64,000 nucleotides of DNA from DATKUK01 sp035530655. GTDB lineage: Bacteria > Planctomycetota > Phycisphaerae > UBA1845 > DATKUK01. The DNA lies in assembly GCA_035530655.1 (NCBI GenBank), contig DATKUK010000119.1, forward strand, positions 15,740 to 79,739. The letters are read 5' to 3'. A program made the position numbers and the translations under genes. How positions within the stretch are numbered: the stretch's first letter is position 1; every line of letters starts with the position of its first letter. This document shows, in pieces, positions 34,777-43,875 of this stretch. Below the pieces are notes generated by a model. It was given only the letters and a program-made list of their open reading frames with translations. It made no database searches and had not been told where the DNA came from.

Positions 34777-36273
34777 ATGAAACGTTGGGCCCGTCAACAA
34801 TGCATCAATCCAGACTGCGCAGCCACATTCGACATCGGCCAAGTGTTGTTTAACTGCGACAAGTGCGGCGGGCTGCTCGATGTTCTCTACGACTGGGACC
34901 GGGTGGAGGTCCCCCGCGATCTGACCTTCTTCGAGACGCGTTGGGGGACGCGCGGGCTGGCCGGCGAAGGCTCGCTCGACTTCTCGGGTGTGTGGCGCTT
35001 CCGCGAGCTGCTGCCTTTCGCCGAGCCCGAGCATATCGTCACCATCGGTGAGGGACGCACCAACCTTCAGCGAGCCGACCTGCTCGCCCGCGAGTTGGGG
35101 ATGAAGCCCGGCATGCTCCGCCTCCAGTACGAAGGGCTGAACCCCTCCGGCAGCTTCAAGGATAACGGTATGACCGCGGCCTTCAGCGTCGCTTGTGCAC
35201 TCGGTCGGCGACGCGTCGCCTGCGCCTCGACCGGTAACACCAGTGCAGCCGTGGCCATGTTCGCGTCTCTGTCGGTCGGCGTCGATGGCAAACCCATTCA
35301 GGGCATCGTCTTCGTCGGCAGCGGCAAGATCGCCTTCGGCAAGCTCTCCCAGGCCCTCGACTACGGTGCCCTCACCTTGCAGATACAAGGCGACTTCGAT
35401 GCCTGCCTGCGGCGCGTCCGGCAGGTGGCAGACAGCCTCGGCATCTACCTGATGAACTCGGTCAACCCCTTCCGCCTCGAAGGGCAGAAAGCCATCATGT
35501 ACCGCATCCTCGAGGCCTGCGGTTGGCACGTGCCCGATTGGATCATCGTGCCCGGCGGCAACCTGGGCAACAGCAGCGCCTTCGGCAAGGCCTTCGCTGA
35601 ACTGCACGAGTTGGGACTGATCGACCGCATCCCACGCCTGGCCATCATCAACGCCACCGGCGCCAACACCCTGTACGACCTGGTCGAGAAGCAGAACGTC
35701 CGCTGGAACGCGGGACGTTACGACTGTGGTAAGATCAATGCGCTGTACAAGAAGATGGACACCTCAGGCTACAAACCCCATACCGTCGCCTCGGCGATCG
35801 AGATCAGTCGGCCGGTAAACCTGCCCAAGGCGCTGCGGGCGTTGGAGATTACCAACGGTCTGGTCCGCCAGGTGCCCGATGAGCAGATCCTGGAACACAA
35901 GGCCATGGTCGGCCGTTTCGGCTTCGGCTGCGAGCCGGCCAGTGGGGCCAGCGTGGCCGGCCTGCACCTGCTGCTCGACGAGCAAATCATCTCGCCCGAC
36001 GAAACAGTCGTGTGCATCCTCACCGGCCACGAGTTGAAAGATCCCGACGCAACGGTGAAGTATCACACCGGCATCGACACCAAGGCCGTCACGCCCCCGC
36101 CGCCCCAACCCACCAGCGGCAGGTACGCCAACCCGCCCATCCAGGTGCCCGACGATCTGGCGGCCATCTGCCGAGCACTCGGCGAGCCGGTCACCGACCG
36201 GTTGCTTGCCTTAGCCGAAGGCGACGTGTCGACCGGTCAAGGAGATGACACGGCCACGATGAAAGAGTATTGA
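34777..36273 (+). CDS. thrC: Threonine synthase with N-terminal zinc ribbon
   Basis: 498 residues. It converts O-phospho-L-homoserine to threonine with pyridoxal phosphate. Four cysteines in the first 32 residues (QCINPDC and NCDKC) form a zinc-ribbon-like element. The PLP lysine is in NPSGSFKDNGM (K near 128), with the phosphate loop in PGGNLGNSSAF. A C-terminal extension of about 60 residues (PPPPQPTSGRYANPP onward) goes beyond the usual fold. It lies 40 bases upstream of dapB on the same strand, so two steps of the aspartate family pathway are adjacent. Confidence 0.93.
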   Translation: MKRWARQQCINPDCAATFDIGQVLFNCDKCGGLLDVLYDWDRVEVPRDLTFFETRWGTRGLAGEGSLDFSGVWRFRELLPFAEPEHIVTIGEGRTNLQRADLLARELGMKPGMLRLQYEGLNPSGSFKDNGMTAAFSVACALGRRRVACASTGNTSAAVAMFASLSVGVDGKPIQGIVFVGSGKIAFGKLSQALDYGALTLQIQGDFDACLRRVRQVADSLGIYLMNSVNPFRLEGQKAIMYRILEACGWHVPDWIIVPGGNLGNSSAFGKAFAELHELGLIDRIPRLAIINATGANTLYDLVEKQNVRWNAGRYDCGKINALYKKMDTSGYKPHTVASAIEISRPVNLPKALRALEITNGLVRQVPDEQILEHKAMVGRFGFGCEPASGASVAGLHLLLDEQIISPDETVVCILTGHELKDPDATVKYHTGIDTKAVTPPPPQPTSGRYANPPIQVPDDLAAICRALGEPVTDRLLALAEGDVSTGQGDDTATMKEY

Positions 36274-36314
36274 ATCGCCACCGGCGCACATAACCGCTCG
36301 CGGAGGAACTGCAC

Positions 36315-37097
36315 ATGATTCGCCTTGCCGTTACAGGAGCTGCCGGAAGGATGGGCCGACGCATCATCGAGTTGGCCCGTGATCGCAAAAACTTGCAGGT
36401 CGTCGCCGCCCTCGAAGCACCAGGTCATCCCCAGCTTGGCCGATCCGTGGCCGGCGGCGAACCGACCCTCGCCCACGACTGCAACGTGCCGTTCGACGTG
36501 CTGGTCGATTTCTCCCTGGCTTCGGCCACGGAGGTGGTTCTGTCGCTCGCCCGCAATGACGCCGCCGCTATCGTCATGGGCACGACCGGGCACACGCCCG
36601 ATCAACTCACCGCCATTGACGAAGCCGCCAAGCACATCCCGCTGCTCAAGGCCCCGAACATGAGCGTCGGCGTCAATCTCCTCTTGAGACTCATCGGGCA
36701 GGTCGCCCGGGCGCTCGGCCCCGACTACGACGCCGAGATCGTCGAGGCCCACCACCGCTTCAAGGCCGACGCGCCTTCGGGCACGGCCATGGCCCTGCTC
36801 GACGCCCTTTGCCGGGCGACGGATCGAAAGCCCGACCGCGACACCGTGTTCGGCCGCAAGGGCCAGACCGGGCAACGACCCGCCGGCCAAATCGGCGTGC
36901 ATGCCTTGCGTATGGGCGACGTGGTCGGACAGCACGAGGTGTTCTTCTCGACGCTCGGCGAAACCGTCTTGCTTCGCCACACCGCACATACACGAGACAC
37001 CTTCGTTCAGGGCGCGCTGCGAGCGGCCGAATGGATCGTCGGCAAGCCCCCGGGCCTCTACTCCATGCAGGATGTTTTGTCGGCGGCAAACACCTGA
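36315..37097 (+). CDS. dapB: 4-hydroxy-tetrahydrodipicolinate reductase
   Basis: 260 residues, normal for DapB. It reduces the dapA product with NAD(P)H in lysine and diaminopimelate synthesis. Motifs: dinucleotide loop TGAAGRMGRR (7-16), MGTTGHT (about 87), and the substrate-binding and catalytic segment EAHHRFKADAPSGTA (about 143-157). A ribosome site GGAGG lies about ten bases upstream. It follows thrC closely. Cytoplasmic. Confidence 0.96.
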   Translation: MIRLAVTGAAGRMGRRIIELARDRKNLQVVAALEAPGHPQLGRSVAGGEPTLAHDCNVPFDVLVDFSLASATEVVLSLARNDAAAIVMGTTGHTPDQLTAIDEAAKHIPLLKAPNMSVGVNLLLRLIGQVARALGPDYDAEIVEAHHRFKADAPSGTAMALLDALCRATDRKPDRDTVFGRKGQTGQRPAGQIGVHALRMGDVVGQHEVFFSTLGETVLLRHTAHTRDTFVQGALRAAEWIVGKPPGLYSMQDVLSAANT

Positions 37098-37109
37098 TCG
37101 GGGGTTGTA

Positions 37110-37466
37110 TCAGGCGCTTGGGCGATTGCCCCCCGCGGCGCGCAGCTTCGACCACCCCAGCAGCGGCAGCCCGACCAGCAGCATGACGCCCGCGAATTCA
37201 AAGATGAGCCACAGATAAAACAGCTTCCACGCCAACCCCGGTTGCCACTGGAACCACATCTGCCGCCACATGACCGCAAAGATGCTGTAATTGAACGGGA
37301 TGTTCACAAACGGGATATACGGCGTGAACCGCCCGACGCAATGCCCGCACTCGCCGCAGTAGTGCTGCATCGGCGAGATAGGCTTCAGGCAGCCGCCGCA
37401 CACCGGCACGGCACCAGGATCGTCCTCACTCGGGAAGAAGCCGTGCTCAACCAGTGCGTCGCTCAT
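37110..37466 (-). CDS. Small zinc-ribbon membrane protein, unknown function
   Basis: About 118 residues. Two Cys pairs (CGGCLKP and CGECGHC) near residues 23-45 form a zinc ribbon. Downstream are Trp-rich and hydrophobic segments, with a likely membrane helix at about 80-104 (LFYLWLIFEFAGVMLLVGLPLLGW). The ATG at 37466 is preferred to an in-frame TTG at 37493, though no strong ribosome site is seen for either. It converges with dapB, 12 bases away. No family was recognised. Confidence 0.6.
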   Translation of the reverse strand: MSDALVEHGFFPSEDDPGAVPVCGGCLKPISPMQHYCGECGHCVGRFTPYIPFVNIPFNYSIFAVMWRQMWFQWQPGLAWKLFYLWLIFEFAGVMLLVGLPLLGWSKLRAAGGNRPSA

Positions 37467-37646
37467 GGCTGCGATCCGAATCGACACACCCAAGGCGATC
37501 CCAACAAGCGCCCCAGAACGACTGAGCGGACAGCCACACCGCCGTTGCCTAGCGGCGTTACCGACAATTCATGATACCGCCCCTTCAGGACCTATTCAAC
37601 GACCGGCCAACAGCGCCCCGCTCACGCCATTGTCCGGTCGTTAACC

Positions 37647-37662
37647 CGGATTTCCCGGATGG
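37647..37662 (+). repeat. Left terminal inverted repeat of the IS1380-type element
   Basis: CCGGATTTCCCGGATG. It is the inverted partner of the right end at 38795-38811, with one A missing relative to it. About 90 bases separate it from the transposase start. Confidence 0.65.
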
Positions 37663-37751
37663 CCACTACAGATGATGTACAATAGAGCATCGTTTGACCG
37701 CATGAACACAGGGTTTTCTCGATGCCACGGATGGCGGAAGGCAGGGATGCA

Positions 37752-38581
37752 ATGGGTGAAGCCGGCAAGGACGCTCTTCGGGTGGATTTCGACGGGTCTC
37801 TGAAGCTCGAATTCCACGGCTCGAAGGTCACCTCGGACGCCGGGCTCCTGCCGTATCGCGAACTGGCCGATGTGCTCGGAATGATGGCGATGGCCAAGGG
37901 TCTTCTTGACGATTGGCGAACCGGCCAGAACACGCGCCACACGATGGTCGGCCTGCTGCGGCAGTCGGCGTTCGGACGTCTGCCCGCCAACGAGGTGTTG
38001 CAGCGTGAGATCGAGCCGCTGTTGACGCGGCCGGTGGGCCGTCCGTCCAACAAGCCGATCGTGTGGTATCACGACTTCCTGTACCAGGCCGGCAGTTGGG
38101 ACAAGCCCCGCCGGGTCGTCGCGAAGATCGAGTGGCATCAGGGTCCCGACGTACGTCGGGATTCCCGCGCGTGGGCTTCATCGTGACCAACCTCCGCCGG
38201 CCCTCTTGGCGTGTGGTCAAGTTCTACAACGGTCGTGGCACGGCGGAGCAGTCGATCAAGGAGGGCAAGAACGCCGTCAAGTGGACGCGGCTGAGTTGCC
38301 ACGACTTCGTAGACAACCAGGTCCGCCTGTCCGCCGAAGGCGGATTCGCCCTCGCGTACAACCTGGGCAACTTCCTCCGTCGGCTGGCCCTCCCGCGGTC
38401 GGTGAAGCACTGGTCGCTGACGACGCTGCGGGAGAAATTGATCAAGATCGGGGCGAAGGTCGTTACGCATGCTCGGCACGTGGTCTTCCAGATGGCGGAG
38501 GTGGCGATTCCCCGCCGCCTGTTCGCGGCCATCCTCGAACGCATTCGTCGGCTCAGGCCGCGGGAGCCGGTGCCCGGATGA
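37752..38581 (+). pseudogene. IS1380-type transposase, internally deleted and frameshifted
   Basis: The first part, in the frame of ATG 37752, reads SKVTSDAGLLPYREL, then QSAFGRLPANEVLQ, LLTRPVGRPSN and QAGSWDKPRRVVAKIEWHQG. The last part, in another frame, reads FPRVGFIVTNLRRP, FYNGRGTAEQSIKEGKNA, WTRLSCHDF, LAYNLGNFLRRLALP and WSLTTLREKLIKIGAKVV. These are the N- and C-terminal signatures of IS1380 transposases. About 200 residues normally between QSxFGRL and LPANxVLQ, including part of the catalytic core, are missing in frame. A frameshift at the 18-base palindrome at 38144 then splits the gene. It cannot make active transposase. Confidence 0.88.
38144..38161. repeat. 18-base perfect palindrome inside the transposase relic
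   Basis: TCCCGACGTACGTCGGGA equals its own reverse complement. It sits exactly where the transposase frame shifts: intact relatives have about three codons (Gly-Glu-Leu/Tyr type) between EWH and FPRVGF, whereas here about 20 bases occupy the place. It looks like a tiny palindromic insertion or a recombination scar. Confidence 0.7.
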
Positions 38582-38794
38582 CGCCGACGCACGACGAGAT
38601 AGCGGGAGGACGCAGGGGCGACGGAACCGGTCTGCTCAGATCGGCAACGGACGCCTCTACGGAGGCCGCTTCGGGCAGAATTATGGCCTGGCAACGGCCG
38701 GACACCCCCTCCGCCGAGCAGAAAGAGCGTTTGCCAATCTCGCGATCGGCGATAGGCTCATCAGAGAGGCCGACGGCGGTCGTCGGCCGAAGGT

Positions 38795-38811
38795 CATCCG
38801 GGAAATTCCGG
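38795..38811 (-). repeat. Right terminal inverted repeat of the IS1380-type element
   Basis: CATCCGGGAAATTCCGG, the reverse complement of the left end apart from one extra A. About 210 bases without a gene lie between the transposase stop and this end. Confidence 0.65.
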
Positions 38812-38826
38812 ATGAAAGGATTCCGC

Positions 38827-41800
38827 ATGATATCCGCACACCACATCGTCTCCCGTCTCGGAACGTTGCTGGCTGTCGCCCTGCTCGCACCGCAGCCGGC
38901 AAGATCGCAAGTTGCATCCGCGCCAGGCACCGCTCCGTCCATCCCAGTCGAGTACCTCCAGCCCGACTCCCCGCCGATCTACGGCGTCCCGCGACTGGAT
39001 AAGCCGGTGACGATCGACGGCAAGCTCGACGAGCCAGCGTGGCAGACGGTCCCACCGATGGGCCGCCTCTACTGCGACTCAGGTGTCGGCCCGATGACCT
39101 GTGAGACCGTGGCACGCATGGCCCGTGACGAACGGTTCCTCTACCTGGCGGTTGAGTGCCTCCAGCCCGACATCGCCGGCGTCAAGTTCGACAAGGGCTC
39201 GCGCGACAAACCGTCCGCCAAGGGCCAGACCATCGAGCTCTTCCTCCAGGCCGACCGTGCGAGCGACACGTATGTTCAGGTAGTCTTCGACATGAGCGGT
39301 GCCTTCCTCGACCAGCGCGTCACCTGCAAGGAGCGCCATTGGCGCCCGTACGACACCTCCGTCCGCCCCGCGCCCGACCTCCAACCCGAGTGGAACGGCG
39401 ATATCACCGCCGCGGCCGCCATCACCAGCCGGGGCTGGATTGTCGAGGCGCGCCTTCGCCTGGCGGACCTGGCGGCCGGCCAGCACCCCGACCCCCACTT
39501 CTGGCGCGGCAATATCGCCCGCAACATCGCCGACGAATGCGCCTCCTGGGCCCGCGTTTTCGTCGATTTCCACCAGCCGGACGCCTTCGGCCTCCTGGGG
39601 ATGTCCGATGAATCAGCCGCCCTCGCCTCTGCGTCTCCGCCCCCGCCGGCCCCTATAGGCGAGCCCGTCACCCGCGATGCGAAGGTCATGCGCGAGCTGC
39701 TTGGCGATGGTACGGTCGACGCGCTGCTGAAGAACCTGAAATGCCCGCACCCCACCGACCCGCGCGACCTCGCCCTGCTCCAACTCCATCTCGACCGTCT
39801 CAGGGACAAGATGGGCAAACAGCCCGTCGCTCAGCCCCTCGCCTACGCCTCGCGAGTCGACTTCCACCGCTTCCGCCAAGTCGCCGAAGCCGTCCGCCGC
39901 ATTGGCCGCTACACCGCCGACCAGCGCGGCTACTTCGAGGCCGCCATCCGCTCCCCCGTCGACGGTAGCCCGCAGCCCTACACCCTCTTCGTCCCGCTCG
40001 ACTACGAACGCGAGCCTCAGCAACGCTACCCCTTGATCGTCTGCCTTCACGGCGCCAACGGCACCCACAGCGGAGAAAACGGCTTCGGCCCCAGCCGGGG
40101 CAAGTACCAGTCCGGCTACCTGTTCATGAGGCCCATGGCCCGCGGCCCGTTCTCCGGCTACGCGGGGGTGCCCGGAAACGATGTCGTCAACCAGGTCCGC
40201 GACGTGATCGCCCACTACCGCATCGACCCCGACCGGGTCCATCTTTTCGGTGGCAGCATGGGGGGCCACGGCGCCTACTGCATCGGCTCGACGTATCCGG
40301 ACCTCTTCGCCACCTGCCTGGTCTACTGCGGCAGCGCCACTGAGATGCCGCTCGAACAGATGTGCAACCTGCCCACCTTCATTCATCATGGCCTCGGCGA
40401 CCTGTCCGTCACGCCGCGCGGCGCGATGTTCTGCGCCGCCATGCTCCGCCAGGCCCACGCGCCGGTCCAACTCTACCTCTACCCGGTGATCGGCCACGAC
40501 CCGCGCCTCCAGGTCGCCACGCAGCAGATCATGCCCTGGTCCGCCCGTCGACCGATCCGCCGCGACCGCTGCCCGCGTCGTGTCATCCTCGCCGGCGAGC
40601 ATCCTTCGCTCAAGAAAGCGTATTGGCTCTCGATCCTCCGCTACGCCGATCTGCATGAGCCCGCGCACCTGGAGGCCACCTTCCTTGGGAAAAACCATCT
40701 CGCGCTCGATGCCCGCAACGTCGCCTGGGCCCGAATCGACCTGCCCTGCGATTGGATCGCCCCGGACAGCCCCCTGCTGGTCGCCGAGTCCTCCGGCAAC
40801 CGCAACACGACGATTACCCCAGGCGATGCCCAGTGCCTCTACCTGGGCTTTACCGGCGAATCGCTCCAGGTCCTCACCTCGCCCCCGATGAACTTCGACG
40901 ACCCGACCGTCTATACCGGCGGCGGCGCGTGCGACATCTTCTGGACCGGCCGGCCCATTCGCATCGTCTACGGCACCGCTGGCTCCGCCGACCAGACCGA
41001 TGCCCTGGCTAAGCTAGCCACCGACCTGCGCCGCTGGAATGCCTTCGGCGGCGGCGACTTCGCCTGGGGAGGCTATCCGGTATTCAAGGACACGGACGTG
41101 ACCGGCACGTTGCTGGACACGTGCGACTTGGTACTCCTGGGCACGCCCGCCGACAATTCCGTGGTGCACCGCGTGATGCCGCAATTGCCCGTGCAACTCG
41201 CCGACGGCACCGTTGTCGTCAACGTCCAGCCGCGCATGCAGTGGCCCGCCGAACAGGTCTCCTTCAGCCTCTTCTACCGCAACCCCCTCGCCCCAGCCCG
41301 CCGCATCTGGTGGTTCGCCGGCCCCACCGACCGCCAGACCTTCCAGGACCTCGCCCGGGCGAGCCACGACTACGTCGGCCCCCTCGGCGCCGAACTCATC
41401 GTCCAGTCGAAGAAGGAGCACCGCATCCTCGCCACCGCGCAGCTCGACAGCCAGTGGCGCCTCCACCGTCCCACTCCGACGCAGCCGGGCCGCGAGATCT
41501 GGCCGACTCCTAACGACCTGAACCAGCGCTTCCGCGACGCCCTCCTGCATGAGTTCGCCCCTGACATCAACCTCGCCATGGGCCTGCCCGACCCGGAGAT
41601 CCTCGACTGGAACACCGTCACTGTCGGCGAGATCCTGTACGCCCTGCAGCCCGCCCCTATGCTCCTCGCGCCGGTGTATGGTAAGGAACTGATCGACCGC
41701 CTGGCCACCAAGCCTCGCGACGACAACCATTGGGATCAGATACAATACCGCGGCCTCCAGCACGCCCTGCGCGATGCCAACCTGCCCGCCGATGACATCG

Positions 41801-42006
41801 AGCCCGACCGTCTGTACACCGTCCTGTTCGACCAGGCATCGCTCTGGACGCCGAAGGTAACAGGCCGCCGCCTGCCCGACCCCCGCTTCATCCCGGCTGC
41901 CCACACGCAGACGGTTCTTGACCGCGTCCTGCGCGCCGCCGGCATCACCCAACCAGCCCCCGCCGCGGTCCGCCTGCACCCATGCCCCGCGTCGCCACCA
42001 GCGTAG
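38827..42006 (+). CDS. Secreted esterase/peptidase fused to an N-terminal CBM9-like domain
   Basis: 1059 residues. The ATG at 38827 has AAAGGA six bases upstream and gives a signal peptide (TLLAVALLAPQPARS). Residues 45-260 resemble a carbohydrate-binding family 9-like domain (DKPVTIDGKLDEPAWQTVPP, QTIELFLQADRASDTYVQV). Residues 370-560 are an alpha/beta hydrolase of the PHB-depolymerase/prolyl-oligopeptidase kind: LIVCLHGANG, then VHLFGGSMGGHGA with the nucleophile Ser in GGSMGG, and a probable His in VIGHDP. The last 450 residues are of unknown fold. It may release esters from polysaccharide outside the cell. The IS relic lies directly upstream and may have replaced its promoter; the open frame before 38827 is IS sequence. 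Confidence 0.82.
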   Translation: MISAHHIVSRLGTLLAVALLAPQPARSQVASAPGTAPSIPVEYLQPDSPPIYGVPRLDKPVTIDGKLDEPAWQTVPPMGRLYCDSGVGPMTCETVARMARDERFLYLAVECLQPDIAGVKFDKGSRDKPSAKGQTIELFLQADRASDTYVQVVFDMSGAFLDQRVTCKERHWRPYDTSVRPAPDLQPEWNGDITAAAAITSRGWIVEARLRLADLAAGQHPDPHFWRGNIARNIADECASWARVFVDFHQPDAFGLLGMSDESAALASASPPPPAPIGEPVTRDAKVMRELLGDGTVDALLKNLKCPHPTDPRDLALLQLHLDRLRDKMGKQPVAQPLAYASRVDFHRFRQVAEAVRRIGRYTADQRGYFEAAIRSPVDGSPQPYTLFVPLDYEREPQQRYPLIVCLHGANGTHSGENGFGPSRGKYQSGYLFMRPMARGPFSGYAGVPGNDVVNQVRDVIAHYRIDPDRVHLFGGSMGGHGAYCIGSTYPDLFATCLVYCGSATEMPLEQMCNLPTFIHHGLGDLSVTPRGAMFCAAMLRQAHAPVQLYLYPVIGHDPRLQVATQQIMPWSARRPIRRDRCPRRVILAGEHPSLKKAYWLSILRYADLHEPAHLEATFLGKNHLALDARNVAWARIDLPCDWIAPDSPLLVAESSGNRNTTITPGDAQCLYLGFTGESLQVLTSPPMNFDDPTVYTGGGACDIFWTGRPIRIVYGTAGSADQTDALAKLATDLRRWNAFGGGDFAWGGYPVFKDTDVTGTLLDTCDLVLLGTPADNSVVHRVMPQLPVQLADGTVVVNVQPRMQWPAEQVSFSLFYRNPLAPARRIWWFAGPTDRQTFQDLARASHDYVGPLGAELIVQSKKEHRILATAQLDSQWRLHRPTPTQPGREIWPTPNDLNQRFRDALLHEFAPDINLAMGLPDPEILDWNTVTVGEILYALQPAPMLLAPVYGKELIDRLATKPRDDNHWDQIQYRGLQHALRDANLPADDIEPDRLYTVLFDQASLWTPKVTGRRLPDPRFIPAAHTQTVLDRVLRAAGITQPAPAAVRLHPCPASPPA

Positions 42007-42144
42007 TCGAAGGCGCGAAGACGCCCGCCCCCGCCGTTTGCCGTTCCCGAAACCCGACTCACGCCCGTCGCGGGCCGGATCAGTCCGTTCAACAAAGAGT
42101 AGAACACACGTTACAGCTTCGCTTGGCCTGGCCGCTCGCCGCCC

Positions 42145-43434
42145 TTACTTCTGCCCCGCCGCCCCCGCGCGGGCCTGCTGAAGCTTTTGTTTAAGCGACG
42201 CATCGTCAGGGCTCGCCTTGACCAACTGCTCGAAGTACCTGACGGCCTTGTCGTACCGCTTCTGCTCCAGATAAGTCTCGGCCAATCCCCATGTCCCCGC
42301 GTTGGGTCCCGGATATTGCTCGACCATCTTCTCCCACAGGGCAATGGCCTGGTCGACCTTACCCTCGGCCTTGAGGCACCGCGCCAAACCGTTCATCGCC
42401 CCGGCGTGCCCGGGCACCAGCGCCAGGCAAACCTCGAAGTGCTTCTTCGCCTGGTCGGCCTTGCCGCTGTTGAGCAGGCAGAAGCCCAACCCATTGTGGG
42501 CGTTGGCATCGACGGAGTTCTTCGCAAGGGCCGTGCGAAACTCCGTCATGGCCCGTGGAAGCTCTCCCTGGTTGAAGAACTGCCAGCCCTTCTCGGTCTC
42601 GGGCGATTGCTGGGTCGGATCGGGCGGCTCGATGAGTCTGCGCAGCTCGGGGCTGAGCTTTTTCGCCTGCGCAGCCTCCAACATCCTCCTGACTGTCGGG
42701 TCGTCCGGCTGCTGGTCGATCACCTTCTTGGCCCACTTCGCCGCCGTATCGAAATCACCTTCCAGCAGGTACGTCTTGGTCAGCCCGTACCACGATGCCG
42801 GCGTTCGTTCCGCCACGGGCAGCCAGTGCTTCTTGGCCTTGTCGTACTGCCGGCGGAAGAAGTAAACCTGCCCCAATCCGTTCTGCGCAGCCGGATGGCC
42901 GGGGTCCAGCTCCAGGCACCGCTTGAAGGCCTCCTCACCACCCAGCGAGTCACCCCCGTTGAATCGGCTCCACCCCAGGCCACTCCACGCGTTGGTCGAT
43001 TCCGGATCGAATTTGACAGCCTCTTCGAACTTCGCCTCCGCCTGCGCGTACTGGCGCTTCCGCCACAGGTCCCAGCCTTCGGCTGCCAGTCCCGTCGCCT
43101 TCCTAACGTCTCTTGGGGAAGCTGGCATACTCTTAACGCTGCTTGGCGGCGCCGTCCTGACAACTTCCGCCTGGCCCGACTGATTTACCCCAGCCGGTGT
43201 CGTACCCCCGGTCAGAATCAATCCCGTCACAACCGCTGCCACCGTGATGGTCATCGCGATACCTCCCAGCGCCCACCGGCGTCGCCGCCGACGGCGCAGT
43301 TCTTCCCTTTGTAGCGACGCCACCAGCCACTCATCGGCCTGCTGCATCGCCTCGTCCAGCAACGCCTCTTCGTCGGCCGAAGCCGACCGGACGTCGCTCT
43401 CATCGTTGGTTTGCGAACCTAAACCACCACCCAT
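42145..43434 (-). CDS. TPR-repeat membrane protein
   Basis: 429 residues. An acidic N-terminus, a run of seven Arg, then one membrane helix (IAMTITVAAVVTGLILTGG, about 59-77) leads into many tetratricopeptide repeats (for example AWSGLGWSRFNGGDSLGGEE, GLGQVYFFRRQYDKAKKHW, AHNGLGFCLLNSGKADQAKKH). TPR repeats hold protein partners, here on the outer side of the inner membrane. It follows the DUF2089 gene by 18 bases, so it is probably in the same operon. Partners unknown. Confidence 0.88.
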   Translation of the reverse strand: MGGGLGSQTNDESDVRSASADEEALLDEAMQQADEWLVASLQREELRRRRRRRWALGGIAMTITVAAVVTGLILTGGTTPAGVNQSGQAEVVRTAPPSSVKSMPASPRDVRKATGLAAEGWDLWRKRQYAQAEAKFEEAVKFDPESTNAWSGLGWSRFNGGDSLGGEEAFKRCLELDPGHPAAQNGLGQVYFFRRQYDKAKKHWLPVAERTPASWYGLTKTYLLEGDFDTAAKWAKKVIDQQPDDPTVRRMLEAAQAKKLSPELRRLIEPPDPTQQSPETEKGWQFFNQGELPRAMTEFRTALAKNSVDANAHNGLGFCLLNSGKADQAKKHFEVCLALVPGHAGAMNGLARCLKAEGKVDQAIALWEKMVEQYPGPNAGTWGLAETYLEQKRYDKAVRYFEQLVKASPDDASLKQKLQQARAGAAGQK

Positions 43435-43452
43435 GGGTCTGTTCGATTCGGG

Positions 43453-43818
43453 TTAGATCCCCTTGATTAGTCGGGCCGCCTGTTCCGCCGTCATCTTCCC
43501 TTCACCGGCCGCGTCGAGGATCGTGCCCTTCACCTGGTGCGTCTTGGCGATCTCGTTGCGCAACGCCTCGATCACCTTGTCCAGCCGCGACCGCACCGTC
43601 GGATACGACACGCCCGTCTGCAACGCGATCTCCTTCAAACTCCCGCTGGCCAACACGAACATCTCGATAAACCGCTGGTGCTCGATCGGCAAGTTGCCCA
43701 GGCGCGGGCTCGGAAACGCCGCCTCGACCGCCACCCCACACTTGTGGCAGCTCATCCGAGTTACCGACATGGCCGAGCCACAGTACGGGCAATTGTTGTC
43801 GATCGCTGGTTCGATCAT
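43453..43818 (-). CDS. DUF2089-family zinc-ribbon/HTH regulator
   Basis: 121 residues. An N-terminal zinc ribbon (CPYCGSAM and CHKCGVAV) is followed by a sigma-factor-like helix-turn-helix (GSLKEIALQTGVSYPTVRSRLDKVIEAL) and a short C-terminal helical piece (AEQAARLIKGI). This is the architecture of DUF2089 proteins, which look like small DNA-binding regulators. A strong promoter lies just upstream (43845-43873). It probably controls its own unit, including the TPR gene (inference). Confidence 0.9.
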   Translation of the reverse strand: MIEPAIDNNCPYCGSAMSVTRMSCHKCGVAVEAAFPSPRLGNLPIEHQRFIEMFVLASGSLKEIALQTGVSYPTVRSRLDKVIEALRNEIAKTHQVKGTILDAAGEGKMTAEQAARLIKGI

Positions 43819-43844
43819 CCCATTAGGATCAACTTTACAGCCCT

Positions 43845-43873
43845 AATATACACGACTATTTGAATAATGTTAA
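43845..43873 (-). promoter_or_regulatory. Sigma70-type promoter for the DUF2089-TPR operon
   Basis: TTAACA (-35) and TATATT (-10) on the minus strand are spaced exactly 17 bases, in a locally AT-rich patch within GC-rich DNA. Transcription would start near 43838, about 20 bases before the ATG at 43818. The -35 box abuts the stop codon of the truncated ORF6N gene. Confidence 0.75.
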
Positions 43874-43875
43874 CC

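Larger units (their letters stand above)
37643..38814 (+). mobile_element. Degenerate IS1380-family insertion sequence
   Basis: About 1.17 kb bounded by matching inverted ends: CCGGATTTCCCGGATG near 37647-37662 and, inverted, CATCCGGGAAATTCCGG near 38795-38811. The ends differ by one missing base and one substitution. Inside is a broken IS1380-type transposase (37752-38581). Full elements of this family are usually about 1.6-1.7 kb, so several hundred bases are missing. The right end lies only 12 bases before the start codon of the esterase gene. No target duplication could be fixed by eye. Confidence 0.8.

Noticed and set aside
38206..38826. Upstream 207 codons of the open frame joined to the esterase
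   Set aside because: This part overlaps the transposase relic in another frame and the IS right end; the ATG at 38827 has a ribosome site and a signal peptide.
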